64,000 nt of DNA, taken from assembly GCA_021787665.1 (NCBI GenBank), contig JAJYLN010000011.1, positions 1 through 64,000 of the forward strand, written 5' to 3'. Position 1 is the stretch's first letter; every line of letters begins with the position of its first letter. This DNA is from a bacterium (GTDB lineage: Bacteria; JAMCPX01). The notes beneath the pieces were generated by a model. It saw nothing but the letters and a program-made list of their open reading frames with translations. It did no database searches and was not told the DNA's origin. Positions 45,243 to 54,907 of this stretch are shown in pieces. The translations under genes were made by a program, and so were the position numbers.

Positions 45243-46147
45243 ATGCATAAAAGATCAAAATGCTCCTTCATGGTGGCAGCGTTATCCGTCAGGAATCTGG
45301 GCGTGGGCATTGCCATTGCAAATGGACCGGATCGGACTCAGGTGAAGACGGCTTCCGTTATACAATGGTATCCTTCAAACGAAGTGGTGACCTATATATA
45401 TCACGAGACGCTCCCCAGGGCGGATATACTGATGAAGGCATATCGAATATCGTTGCAAGGGGCCAATGCGGCAGCAGCAATAAAAAAATATTCGGCAGGC
45501 CATTGCTCTGTGTAAGGAGTATATAAAAGCTAATCCCCATGATAAAGAAGGCATTGTGCAGGCTTATGGGATCATAGCTTATGGATATTTTAGCATGGGC
45601 GAGTATCAGACGAACGATGCTATAAAGATGAAAAGCTATGAACAGGGCAGAGATGCCGCACAAAAGGTCATAGACCTTGAACCCGGTATATGGGATGGGT
45701 GGGCATGGTATGCGAATAACCTTGGACGTATCAGTCAATTGAAGGGCGTTTGGAAATCGTTGATTCCTTGTCGACCCTGTCAAAAAACATATTTTCAAAG
45801 CGGAACAATTATGCCCGAGCAATCCGTTTATTCTTGATGGGCTCGGAATTATGTATAGACAGCTTACCTGGATAGCGAGTGGTAATATGAGTAAGTCACA
45901 AGTATATTTGGAGATGGCTATAAAAACAGACCCGCATTACACGCTTGCAAAATTGGATTTGGCCATCACCCTGCTCGAGGAAGGGAAAAAGGCGCAGGCG
46001 GAAAGCCTTTTGAAAGAGGGCATAAATGCAAAAAAACCTTCCTGGCGCTCGCATTGGCTTATATGGGAGAGACCCAAGGCTGAGGCGCTTTTGAATGCTA
46101 TAGATAAGTACATGCCACGGCTGGATACGTGGCACCAGCTCATGTAA
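45243..46147 (+). pseudogene. Frameshifted gene for an exported TPR-like repeat protein
   Basis: The start at 45243 has a strong GAGGGAGGGG ribosome-binding site and encodes an atypical signal-like segment. The coding signal then passes between frames: after an A7 run at about 45482 to RQAIALCKEYIKANPHDKEG and YGYFSMGEYQTNDAI, then near 45765 and an A6 run near 45785 to HIFKAEQLCPSNPFILDG, YLEMAIKTDPHY and EGKKAQAESLLKEG. These are helix-pair repeats of TPR type. At least three indels break it, two at A homopolymers. It is either a decayed gene or one affected by homopolymer sequencing errors. Base composition is more AT-rich than nearby genes. Confidence 0.7.
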
Positions 46148-46248
46148 GGGCCCTTTCGGTATCGTTCATCTCCTCAAGAGTGCAGGGGCCCACAAAACAG
46201 ATTAAAATGAGGCAGACTTTATGCTATACAAGAGGGGTGGAGGCGCAT

Positions 46249-47661
46249 ATGGTGGGACAAAAGTGCGACGGCGTGCAGTGTACGAATATAGCGGGATGGT
46301 CTTTGGCAGCAGCGGCTTTCTTTATCATGACGCTTATGGGCTGCAACGTCAGTCATACGATAGCGGTCACCAAGGCGCTGCATACGGACGGACCATGGAT
46401 TAAAGATTCCTACGGACGGGTGGTCATCCTGAGAGGGATCAACGCGGGCGGGGACAGCAAGATCCCGCCGTTCATACCGTTCACGACCGAGACGAGTGCC
46501 GAGCAGATAAAGGGATGGGGCATGAATTTCGTCCGGTATGTGACCGTCTGGGAGGGCATCGAGCCCACGGAGGGCGTCTTCGATAACTCGTACATCGACG
46601 ACATGGTGCAGCGCGTAAACTGGCTCACATCGAGGGGGATCTATGTTTTTATAGACATGCATCAGGATCTTTTTGCCAGGGAATTTTGCGGGGACGGAGC
46701 TCCATCGTGGGCTGCAACAGGTGACCCTTCGCAACTTCTTGCGCCTTATCCATGCGGACAGAACTGGTTCATAAATTACCAGTCGCCCCCGGTCATGCAA
46801 TCGTTTACCAGATTCTGGACGGACACGACACTCCAGTCGCAATTCATCGATGCGTTCAAGCTGATCGCCAGGGCATTCAGGAACAACAGGATGGTCGTTG
46901 GCTACGAGCTGTTCAACGAGCCATGGAACGGATCTTTTCCCGTTTCAACCTTTGAAGAGGATTATCTTGCTCCCTTTTACCAAAAGGTCATCGATGCAAT
47001 AAGGCCCGAGGATCCTGGTGCCATAATATTTTTTGAGCCGTATGTGCTTTATGGCGATCTTGGGCAGCAGAGTAACTTCCCGAAACTCTACGATTCAAAT
47101 ATCGTTTATACGCCGCATTATTATGTTCCCGGTGGCTTAACAGGGACAGCAATTACCAACAGTATTGATTATGCGCTGACCCTCGTTCAGCAAAAGGCAC
47201 AACAGCTCGGCATACCTGCCGTACTCGGTGAGTTCGGTGGGAATAACGACACCGTGCTTGAGAGCTATTACAATATGCTGGATAAACATTTGATGGGAGG
47301 GACGATCTGGGACTATGCTGTGAAGGATATATGGAACAATGAAGGTGGTAGCATTGTGAACCATGATATGACCGAAAAGCCTTATGTAAGTGCTCTGATA
47401 CGGCCCTACCCGATGGCGATAGCGGGCATCCCCACCTTGATAAGCTTCAGTCCGACCACCGACGATTTCAGGCTGGAGTTCAACGAAAACGGCACCGATG
47501 CCCCGACGCTCATCTACGTGCCTCCGCGTGTCTATCCGAACGGAATAGCGGTGCAGAAGAGCGACGGGACCTACGCCACGGACACGGCGTCAGACGAGAT
47601 CTATTTTACGACCACGGCGAGCGTTCAAAAGCACTGGATACAAATATCCCCTGCTCCGTAG
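46249..47661 (+). CDS. GH5 lipoprotein, endoglycoceramidase-like
   Basis: The start at 46249 (MVGQKCD) gives a lipoprotein signal with MGC at about 30-32. The (beta/alpha)8 domain begins at about 50 with DSYGRVVILRGIN. The acid/base glutamate is E224 in LFNEPW and the nucleophile is E328 in VLGEFGG. A C-terminal beta domain (about 390-470) follows. The plan resembles endoglycoceramidases and endogalactosylceramidases of GH5, which cut between glycan and ceramide. Related GH5 enzymes act on other beta-glucans, so substrate is inference. It follows the broken TPR gene on the same strand. Confidence 0.8.
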   Translation: MVGQKCDGVQCTNIAGWSLAAAAFFIMTLMGCNVSHTIAVTKALHTDGPWIKDSYGRVVILRGINAGGDSKIPPFIPFTTETSAEQIKGWGMNFVRYVTVWEGIEPTEGVFDNSYIDDMVQRVNWLTSRGIYVFIDMHQDLFAREFCGDGAPSWAATGDPSQLLAPYPCGQNWFINYQSPPVMQSFTRFWTDTTLQSQFIDAFKLIARAFRNNRMVVGYELFNEPWNGSFPVSTFEEDYLAPFYQKVIDAIRPEDPGAIIFFEPYVLYGDLGQQSNFPKLYDSNIVYTPHYYVPGGLTGTAITNSIDYALTLVQQKAQQLGIPAVLGEFGGNNDTVLESYYNMLDKHLMGGTIWDYAVKDIWNNEGGSIVNHDMTEKPYVSALIRPYPMAIAGIPTLISFSPTTDDFRLEFNENGTDAPTLIYVPPRVYPNGIAVQKSDGTYATDTASDEIYFTTTASVQKHWIQISPAP

Positions 47662-47682
47662 TCGGTGCCGCCGGACGGCGCT

Positions 47683-48363
47683 TCAGTGGCCTGTTTCGGA
47701 TGCCTGTTTTTTGTTGGGGCCTTCCACCCATTGTTCCATGGCCTTTGCATAGACCATTGCCGATGACATCGATATCGCCGTATTCAGGACGGGCTGCTGT
47801 TCCAGCATGTATTTTACCAAGAATCCGAGCGAGCTTATGTCGGCGTAGGCCCGGTAAAAGCCGATGGTCCTTGCCCCGTTGTCTATGGAAATGAGCTTCC
47901 ACGATCCTTCTACCTTATCGAGGTTGCCGGATACCCTTGTCCATGTGACGCTGCTGGGCGGGTCCAGGACCTGCTTCAGGGTGTAGTTCGCATGTTCCGC
48001 GATGATGGAGAATTTGAACAGGATCTTGTACTTCACGAACCAGGTGTTCCCCTGCTTTTTCGTGACCTTGACCTCCGTTGTCTGCGGTATGTGTCCCACA
48101 TAGTGATCATAGTCCACGATCGTAGAGAAGACTTTGTTGATAGGTGCGTTGAAGAGCGTTATAACAGTCACAAACTGCGGTTCTCCATGCTCTGCGTTGT
48201 CGATGAAGATGAGCTGACCTTTCTGGAGCAGGCTCTGCAGTATTGAAGGCGATGTGACTGCAAACTGCTCGACTATCGACGAGTTACTCTGTGCCCGTGC
48301 CGTGGCTGCTACCGAAAACAGTACAGCAGCCGCTGCTAACCAGATAACCTCTGCCTTTTTCAT
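47683..48363 (-). CDS. Exported SRPBCC (START-like) protein
   Basis: A signal peptide (cleavage after TARA near residue 24) precedes a single SRPBCC domain with FSTIVDYDHYVGHIPQTTEV, an arrangement of the helix-grip hydrophobic-ligand fold, and SWKLISIDNG later. Such domains bind lipids, sterols or polyketides, but no ligand is evident. The 226-residue protein is exported to the periplasm or beyond. It converges with the GH5 gene, ending 21 bases from its stop. Confidence 0.8.
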   Translation of the reverse strand: MKKAEVIWLAAAAVLFSVAATARAQSNSSIVEQFAVTSPSILQSLLQKGQLIFIDNAEHGEPQFVTVITLFNAPINKVFSTIVDYDHYVGHIPQTTEVKVTKKQGNTWFVKYKILFKFSIIAEHANYTLKQVLDPPSSVTWTRVSGNLDKVEGSWKLISIDNGARTIGFYRAYADISSLGFLVKYMLEQQPVLNTAISMSSAMVYAKAMEQWVEGPNKKQASETGH

Positions 48364-48588
48364 GGACCCCTCCTTACAATATGATGTATTCCTCTGCCCC
48401 GGCAGCCGCCATATGAGGCTGACTGTATCCAGCGTAGCACAGTCAAGAGAAATAGCAACTCCCGCAGGAAACAGAAAGCGGTTGCAATTCTGCGGTAGGT
48501 GGTATACCTTATCCCGGCTTGGTAACGATCATCGTCCGGCCACTGAAGAGGGTCGTGCAAGGGTGGCTCATACATTCGTTCTGATCTT

Positions 48589-48664
48589 GGTGGGTGTAGC
48601 TCAATGGTAGAGCATTGGACTGTGGCTCCAAGGGCTGAGGGTTCGAACCCCTTCACCCACCCCA
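48589..48664 (+). tRNA. tRNA-His (GTG)
   Basis: The acceptor stem GTGGGTG pairs with CACCCAC, and the loop CTGTGGC carries anticodon GTG. The extra 5' G (48589) opposite C73 is the tRNA-His identity pair. The D arm (GCTC...GAGC), T arm (GGGTTCGAACCCC) and an encoded CCA are present. Confidence 0.97.
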
Positions 48665-48732
48665 TTTTTAAGCGTCCAGCCTATTGACAGCTTCATCGGC
48701 ACTCTATATAAACAAAAGAACAAGGAAAGTAG

Positions 48733-50163
48733 ATGTCCAATCTTTATGATGCGGTAATCATAGGTTCCGGATTCGGCGGTTCGATACCGGCCTTGCGTCT
48801 CGCGCAGAACGGCAAGAAAGTGCTTGTACTCGAGCAGGGCTATCGGAACACGGAGAATGACTTCCGACAGTCGTGGGACCCGAAGTATCTCGTCAAGATG
48901 AACCAGGTAATCCCTTCCGATGACTACGCGGTGTTCTACAGGTCCGGTATGACCCTGGGAGGGGGCTCTGTCGTATTCTCCGGGCTCATGAACAGGGCGC
49001 CGTCGGAGGTGTTCCAGTTCGTCGATTTCAGAGGCTACAAGGTATGGCCGGACGCGGTAACCCGGCAGGTGATGGACCCGTACTATGCCATGGTCGAGCA
49101 GATGATGTCTGTGCGTCAGGCGACATGGGACGAGGTACCCAAGACCGGGGGCACGTTCGCCAGGATGATGGACACTATGGGGCTGACCTGCGACCGGGCG
49201 AACTACCCCTATATAAATTGCAGGCAGTGCGGCTTCTGCGAGGCAGGGTGTATTTATGGGGCAAAGCAGTCTCTGATGTTCAACTATATACCGCAGGCGG
49301 AAGGGGCCGGCGTTGAATTCAGGACCGGCTGCATCGCGATGACCATACTGCCGGGTCCGGGGGGGTACAGCGTGCAGTACATGGACCCGCACAGCGGACA
49401 GACGAGTGTACAGGGCACGGTGGTCATCCTCGCTGCCGGGGCCATCGGCTCCGCGGCGATACTCCTCAGGTCGAAGCAGTACCTTTCGCAGCTCTCTCCC
49501 CAGGTCGGCCAGAACTTCAATAACAACGGTGACCTCATCGTAGGCTTTGAGCTCCCGGACGGCTGGCCCCCTTTCTATTCCTATAAAGGGAGAACAAACG
49601 CCGGGGTCATGACCTACGCCTTCTGGGACGAGTACCGCATAACCATTCACACGGGCTCGGTCCCGCCTGCCATATTTTCCGGCCTGAACATCCACAGGCC
49701 GGGCGAGCATGCGTGGGGGCCCGGGTTCAAGCAGTGGACGAAGGAGATTTATTTTTCGAAACTCATCATGTGCGTGGTCATCGGCCTCGTAACCGGGGAA
49801 GGCTACGTCTACCTGAACAACGACTACCCGCTTGTCCACTTCTCTCCGACGACCCCGAGCTTTACGGACTATGTGAACAAGGTCGTTGCCGTGGGCAGCT
49901 CCATTGCAAAGGCAAACAACGCCATGCTGCTCCAGACCAGGACCCATGGATACGAGTACACGGCAAACCACATGCTCGGGACGGTACGGATAGGCGACGA
50001 TCCTGCCCTGTCTCCGGCAGACCCCTATGGCCAGGTCAGGGGATATCCGGGGCTCTTTGTAGCGGACTCCAGTTCCATACCGGGAGGGACCGGGGTAAAT
50101 CTCTCGCTTACGACCGCTGCCAATGCAGAGAGGATTGCGGCGTACATAGTCACGACGTGGTAA
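48733..50163 (+). CDS. GMC-type FAD oxidoreductase, cholesterol-oxidase-like
   Basis: Residues 11-16 are the FAD-binding GSGFGG, followed by the LVLEQG end of the Rossmann unit. TLGGGSVVFSG and the C-terminal DSSSIPGGTGVNLSLTTAANAERIA place it in the GMC family. Four cysteines in the pattern C-x2-C-x2-C-x3-C at 163-173, ahead of GAK, mark the GMC subgroup near cholesterol oxidases. It probably oxidises an alcohol using oxygen or another acceptor. There is no export signal. It starts 68 bases after tRNA-His and stands alone on the plus strand. Confidence 0.87.
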   Translation: MSNLYDAVIIGSGFGGSIPALRLAQNGKKVLVLEQGYRNTENDFRQSWDPKYLVKMNQVIPSDDYAVFYRSGMTLGGGSVVFSGLMNRAPSEVFQFVDFRGYKVWPDAVTRQVMDPYYAMVEQMMSVRQATWDEVPKTGGTFARMMDTMGLTCDRANYPYINCRQCGFCEAGCIYGAKQSLMFNYIPQAEGAGVEFRTGCIAMTILPGPGGYSVQYMDPHSGQTSVQGTVVILAAGAIGSAAILLRSKQYLSQLSPQVGQNFNNNGDLIVGFELPDGWPPFYSYKGRTNAGVMTYAFWDEYRITIHTGSVPPAIFSGLNIHRPGEHAWGPGFKQWTKEIYFSKLIMCVVIGLVTGEGYVYLNNDYPLVHFSPTTPSFTDYVNKVVAVGSSIAKANNAMLLQTRTHGYEYTANHMLGTVRIGDDPALSPADPYGQVRGYPGLFVADSSSIPGGTGVNLSLTTAANAERIAAYIVTTW

Positions 50164-50188
50164 TACCGTAGCCGTAGCATGTCCCGGG

Positions 50189-51694
50189 TCACGGGTTGTA
50201 TACCTCGGCGCTGTCGTGGAGTGCAAGCATGCCCGTTTGCAGATCCACCGAACTGAAGCCCGACGCAATCAGGACAGACCCGTCCGCAAGGCCCATGCCG
50301 GTGTAGCCTGCGCGCGGGACCGAGAGCTGCGGATAGCCGACGAACGATCGCGACACGGTGCTGAAGATCTCTGCCGAGTCCGTTGCTGTGAATGCGGGCG
50401 TCGTCACCCCACCTACGATCAGGACGTCGCCGTTACCGATGAGGATATCGGAAAACAAAGCACGCGGCAGATGCATGCTGTAATAGCCGAGCACGATTCG
50501 TCGGTCAGGATCGACGACAACGGACCTGTTGACCGGCACCCACCCGGGGTCAAAGCCGCCGTTTACGAGGACATCGCTGTTGACCGGCAGGACTGCCGAA
50601 GCAAGGAAGGAGGTCGTTAACGTGATGCTGTCCGACGCGGCGAACCCGGCTGACTGGAAAAACTCGGTATTACCGGAACTGCTTCCGCCCGCGATGAGCA
50701 CAGCATCTCCTGCGCAAGCAGCAGAGGCATGGAAGGCCCTTGCAGCCCCCATCACATATACGGTGTCCTTGTCTGTATACAGCCCGAGGAGCTCGGCTTC
50801 TCTGGTAGGCCCGCCCGGACCGATGCCCCCGGCAATAAGGACAACATCCCCGGCCAATACATCAGCCGTATGGCCGGCCCGTGGGAAGGCCATGGTCCCT
50901 GCCTTATAGAAGCTGTTCGACTTCGGGTCGTATACCTCCAGGGAAGTCTTCGTGTCGTCCTGAGACACGGAGATAGAGCAGGCCCCATCACTGCAGCCTA
51001 TAGCTGCGGAGCCGGCCCCGCCGGCCAGCATGATACTTCCGTCGGCCAGCCTGCTTGCCGTGAAAAATACCCTGCCCTCGGTCATCCGGGGCCCCTGAGC
51101 GAACATGCCCGTATCGGGATGATAGATCTCGGTGGTATCGGTCGCAGCGAGCCGTGTGCATCCCTGGCCACACGAGGCACGCCGGTCTATTATGCCCCCC
51201 ATGATGATGTATGTCCCATCCGGCAGGGAAGCAGACCGGGCGAACGCCCGCGGTATGACCTTCGAGGTAAGTTGCGTGAATACGCCTGTCGGCGTGATGA
51301 GTATGTTCACATCGTTTATACCGCCTGCCTTTATCCTGACACCTGTTGTCATGCCCCGTGCGACCCTATGCGATGATGCGTCCCTGACCTCCACGCTCAC
51401 CGTCCGATCGAAGCCTGCCGGTATATTGTCGATCGTCGTGCCGGAAGGGCTTGCGGCAAGATGCACGGCCTTTACGATGGGACTGAAGTCCGTGCCCGTT
51501 ATGGTAATAGAGACACTGTCCGCGTTCTGTGGCAGGCTACACGGCCTCAGTGCGGACAGTGTGTTAGGAGGGATGTAGTGCGCCTTGATGAAGATAACGC
51601 CGTATCGGTGACCGCCGCTGCAGGAGGCCCCGCTGCAGGAGGCCAGTAATGCACAGAGAATGGCTATAACGATGTATCGATGTTCGGCGGTCAT
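50189..51694 (-). CDS. Kelch-repeat lipoprotein
   Basis: A lipobox LASC near residue 19 is followed by a further cysteine. Residues about 60-130 look like a beta-sandwich. Seven kelch-like motifs then follow (for example SRLADGSIMLAGG, AGDVVLIAGG, GNGDVLIVGG and LADGSVLIASG), enough for one closed seven-blade propeller. No galactose-oxidase copper residues are evident, so it is likely a binding protein. It follows the NHL-repeat lipoprotein by 12 bases and is probably co-transcribed with it. Confidence 0.83.
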   Translation of the reverse strand: MTAEHRYIVIAILCALLASCSGASCSGGHRYGVIFIKAHYIPPNTLSALRPCSLPQNADSVSITITGTDFSPIVKAVHLAASPSGTTIDNIPAGFDRTVSVEVRDASSHRVARGMTTGVRIKAGGINDVNILITPTGVFTQLTSKVIPRAFARSASLPDGTYIIMGGIIDRRASCGQGCTRLAATDTTEIYHPDTGMFAQGPRMTEGRVFFTASRLADGSIMLAGGAGSAAIGCSDGACSISVSQDDTKTSLEVYDPKSNSFYKAGTMAFPRAGHTADVLAGDVVLIAGGIGPGGPTREAELLGLYTDKDTVYVMGAARAFHASAACAGDAVLIAGGSSSGNTEFFQSAGFAASDSITLTTSFLASAVLPVNSDVLVNGGFDPGWVPVNRSVVVDPDRRIVLGYYSMHLPRALFSDILIGNGDVLIVGGVTTPAFTATDSAEIFSTVSRSFVGYPQLSVPRAGYTGMGLADGSVLIASGFSSVDLQTGMLALHDSAEVYNP

Positions 51695-51706
51695 AGTACG
51701 CCCCCC

Positions 51707-54700
51707 TCAATGCAGGACGATTTCCTTTACATGGTTGTTCAGGGTATCGGAGACGAACAGGTTCCCGCTCCCGTCGAAGGCGATGCCGTACGGGGAATCG
51801 ATCCGAGCGAACGGAAGCATGGCGCCATCGGTGCCTATCTGATAGATCATAGCTGCGGATTGGTCTGCGACGTACAGACGGTGCAGGCCATCGAGTGCTA
51901 TGCCGATGGGCAGGCCCAGCCCGGATACGTACACGCTGACGCCGCTGCCTTGTACCACCTTTGCAATGGCCCCGCTCGAGCTGTTCGCAATATACAGGTT
52001 TCCGGGGGACAGCAGGGCTACGCCAAAGGGCCCGGCCAGTCCTACCGCGAACACAGACACCATACCTGTACTGTTTACCACGGACAGCGTACCGTCGACA
52101 TAGTCCGCTACATAGAACAGGTCGTTCACGCTGTCGTACGCCACACCCGCCGGGCCGTTGAGACCGGACACGAATATCGAGAGCAGACCGCCTGCGTAGC
52201 GCAGGAGCCTTGCATGGGTAAAGTCCGAGGCATACAGGTCGCCGCCGGCATCGAACGTGAACCACGACAGCCCGGTGATGCCCTGTGCAAGAGTCGTCAT
52301 AGAGGACCCCGGGCCTATGCTATAAGCCGCGCTGTTTACATAATCCGCAGCACAGACCCTGTTATCCGGTCCCCTTGCCATGCCTCGTATGCCGTTGAAC
52401 CCTGTTGCGTATGCGCTTGTCGGATGGAGCAGCCTGAAGATCTTGCCCTCGGATTCGCTCGCCACGTAGGGTACGCCGTCCCTGACCGCAATGCCGGTCG
52501 GCGCAGCTATGCCTGTGGCATAGATCAGGGTCTGCCCTGCCGGGGTGACCACCGACAGAGAGCTGCCTGCATAGTTCGACACGTAGAGGTTACCGCTTCC
52601 GTCGAAGGCTATGCCGGAAGGCTGGTTGAAGCCGGCAGCGTACGTCGATGTCAGGGTGCCTCCTGCGTTTACCATGGACACGGTGCCGCCTGCGGTGTTC
52701 GCCACATAAAAGTGACCGGAGCCGTTCGTTGCAATGCCTTCCGGGGCATGGAAGCCAGACGCAAATCCAAAGACCCGTCCGGTCGATGTCATGGTGAACA
52801 CCTCGCCATTATGCTGGTCCACTATGTAGAGGAGCGGGGTGCCCTGGCCCGTAGAAAAGGTAATGCCCCAAAAATTGGGATTCGGCAGGACCTGTTTCTG
52901 GCATGTCCCCATGGCCGAGGCAGCGCCATCGTACGTAACCTCTGATATCCAGGAGGCCTTAAAGTCGCCGGGCGCCGCCACGAACAGGTTGCCATTGAAA
53001 CCGGTCGTTATGCCCGCGGGTGTGATCATCCCGAATCCATTACAGGCAGCGTCAAGGGACGGAACGAAGCTTTGCGCCTTTCCGTTCGCCGTTACCATAG
53101 AAATCGACCCCCCGCCGGTGGAGAGGTCACCCTGGTTCGCTATGAACAGCGTCCCGGCAGGGGTAAAAACGATCCCCCAGGGATTATAGAGGCCCTTTGC
53201 ATAGACCTCGTAGCCATGGTCTATTTTCGATACGCGGTTGCTGCCGAGATCAGAGGTGTAGATATAGCCGGATGCGTCCATGACCAGGCCATGCGGATTG
53301 GACAGGCCCACGGCATGGGTCACGGTAAATCCGGAAGGAGACAGGACCTTGACAATAGTGTCCCCGGAAGTGACATAGAGGTTGTACGAGCTATCGGCTA
53401 TTATATATTTCGGCGTATCGAGACCCGTGATATACGGGGCAACAGTGCCCAAGAGGTCAACCGCAGATATTGATCCACTCCCATTATTAATAACCTTAAA
53501 TGTCTTTCCACCGGTTGGCCCGGTAAACACCATACCAAGAGGCTTGTTCAGGCCCACGGCAAAGGTGGATACCGCACCGCTCAGGTCAAACTTCGAGATG
53601 GTATCGTTGCCGTAGTTCGTCACATACATATTGCCCGCGTCGTCTATGGCGATAGCAGCGGGCATGGAAAAGCCGGACGCAAGGGTGTAGCCGGTCACAG
53701 GGCTGCCGAGCGTGAGCTTTTGGATTGTCCCATCCCCGCTGCAGGCGACGAAGAGCGTTGACGGAGGCAGATAGTACAGGCCCATGGGCGTGCTGAGGCC
53801 TTTATAGATGGTCGTTTGTGTTAGCCCGCCGGGAAGTACCTTTATGATCGTGCCGTCGGTGCGGCTTGCGGTGTAGATGTTCCCGGCACCGTCCCTTGCG
53901 ATGCCGGTCGGCCGGCTTATCGAATAAAAGGTCTTGGTGACCGTGAACCCTGTGCCTGATGATGCTATATCGTTTACCGTGACGACCACGTCGCCCTTTA
54001 CGGCATGGTCCGGCACCCTTACCCGAATGAGGGTGTCGGACCAGCCTATGATGGCCGCGCCTGCGCCTGCGAATGCGACACTGCTCGTCCCCTGCGTGGC
54101 ACCGAAGAGGCTGCCCGTTATGGACACAGCGTCGCCCTGCTCTGCCGTATCAGGCGAGATGGCCCCTACAGAGGGGTGGGTCGTGAGTGTCACGCCGTTG
54201 CTTATGGTGCCGTTTACAGACACATTCACAAGCCCGACCGCTGCGTGCATAAGGTTCCCCACCACGGCAGTGAGCTGATCGTTGGACCACGTCACCGCCG
54301 GCAGGACCGTGCCTGCATAGTCTATCGTCCCGCTGCCCTGCGTCGCGCCAAAGCCCGTCCCGGTGATGACGATCGCGTCGTTAAGCACGACATCCACCCT
54401 GTTTATTTCTGAGATAAACGGCAATACCGTGAAGTCGGCGCCGGCAGTCTGTGCTCCGGAGAAAACGCTCAGCCTAGTGCTGCCGGCGGCTATATCCGGC
54501 ACAGTGGCGCTTATCGATGTGTCGGACCACGCGTTTACCGGTGCAGCAGTGCCTCCGATCTCGACAGAGCCCCTGGAGACCCCGAACCCGGAGCCCGTGA
54601 TCGCGATACAGCTGCCGGCCGGGCCGGCTGCCGGGCTGATGCCGCTCACTGTCATGACAGCGCCGCCCGTGCCCGTGCCGTTATCGGTGCTATTACCGCT

Positions 54701-54814
54701 GTTACTGGTGCTTGTGGAAGGGACCCGGTGTTTATCCGAGCATGCCGACATGAGGAATACGCCTGCCATGATACCGATCGTGCATTGCAGCGTCAGCTTA
54801 CCTATAATGTCCAT
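51707..54814 (-). CDS. Lipoprotein with three IPT/TIG domains and NHL-like propeller blades
   Basis: The signal ends in lipobox MSAC (start 54814 chosen; an ATG four codons earlier is possible). A serine/threonine/asparagine-rich linker follows. Three TIG-type Ig domains (about residues 55-310), each with ITGxxFGxxxG, come next. The rest is about sixteen short NHL/SMP-30-like blades of the form PxGIAxDGSGNLYVSN, enough for two or more propellers. Such proteins are usually surface scaffolds. It heads a two-gene unit with the kelch lipoprotein. Confidence 0.87.
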   Translation of the reverse strand: MDIIGKLTLQCTIGIMAGVFLMSACSDKHRVPSTSTSNSGNSTDNGTGTGGAVMTVSGISPAAGPAGSCIAITGSGFGVSRGSVEIGGTAAPVNAWSDTSISATVPDIAAGSTRLSVFSGAQTAGADFTVLPFISEINRVDVVLNDAIVITGTGFGATQGSGTIDYAGTVLPAVTWSNDQLTAVVGNLMHAAVGLVNVSVNGTISNGVTLTTHPSVGAISPDTAEQGDAVSITGSLFGATQGTSSVAFAGAGAAIIGWSDTLIRVRVPDHAVKGDVVVTVNDIASSGTGFTVTKTFYSISRPTGIARDGAGNIYTASRTDGTIIKVLPGGLTQTTIYKGLSTPMGLYYLPPSTLFVACSGDGTIQKLTLGSPVTGYTLASGFSMPAAIAIDDAGNMYVTNYGNDTISKFDLSGAVSTFAVGLNKPLGMVFTGPTGGKTFKVINNGSGSISAVDLLGTVAPYITGLDTPKYIIADSSYNLYVTSGDTIVKVLSPSGFTVTHAVGLSNPHGLVMDASGYIYTSDLGSNRVSKIDHGYEVYAKGLYNPWGIVFTPAGTLFIANQGDLSTGGGSISMVTANGKAQSFVPSLDAACNGFGMITPAGITTGFNGNLFVAAPGDFKASWISEVTYDGAASAMGTCQKQVLPNPNFWGITFSTGQGTPLLYIVDQHNGEVFTMTSTGRVFGFASGFHAPEGIATNGSGHFYVANTAGGTVSMVNAGGTLTSTYAAGFNQPSGIAFDGSGNLYVSNYAGSSLSVVTPAGQTLIYATGIAAPTGIAVRDGVPYVASESEGKIFRLLHPTSAYATGFNGIRGMARGPDNRVCAADYVNSAAYSIGPGSSMTTLAQGITGLSWFTFDAGGDLYASDFTHARLLRYAGGLLSIFVSGLNGPAGVAYDSVNDLFYVADYVDGTLSVVNSTGMVSVFAVGLAGPFGVALLSPGNLYIANSSSGAIAKVVQGSGVSVYVSGLGLPIGIALDGLHRLYVADQSAAMIYQIGTDGAMLPFARIDSPYGIAFDGSGNLFVSDTLNNHVKEIVLH

Positions 54815-54907
54815 AGAGACCTCCATTAAAACGCTGTATATGCGTTTCGAAGAGGCGTGTCAAGCTTTTTTTTAGGCCCGTGTCGAAAAAGAAAAGAAGT
54901 TATCTGT

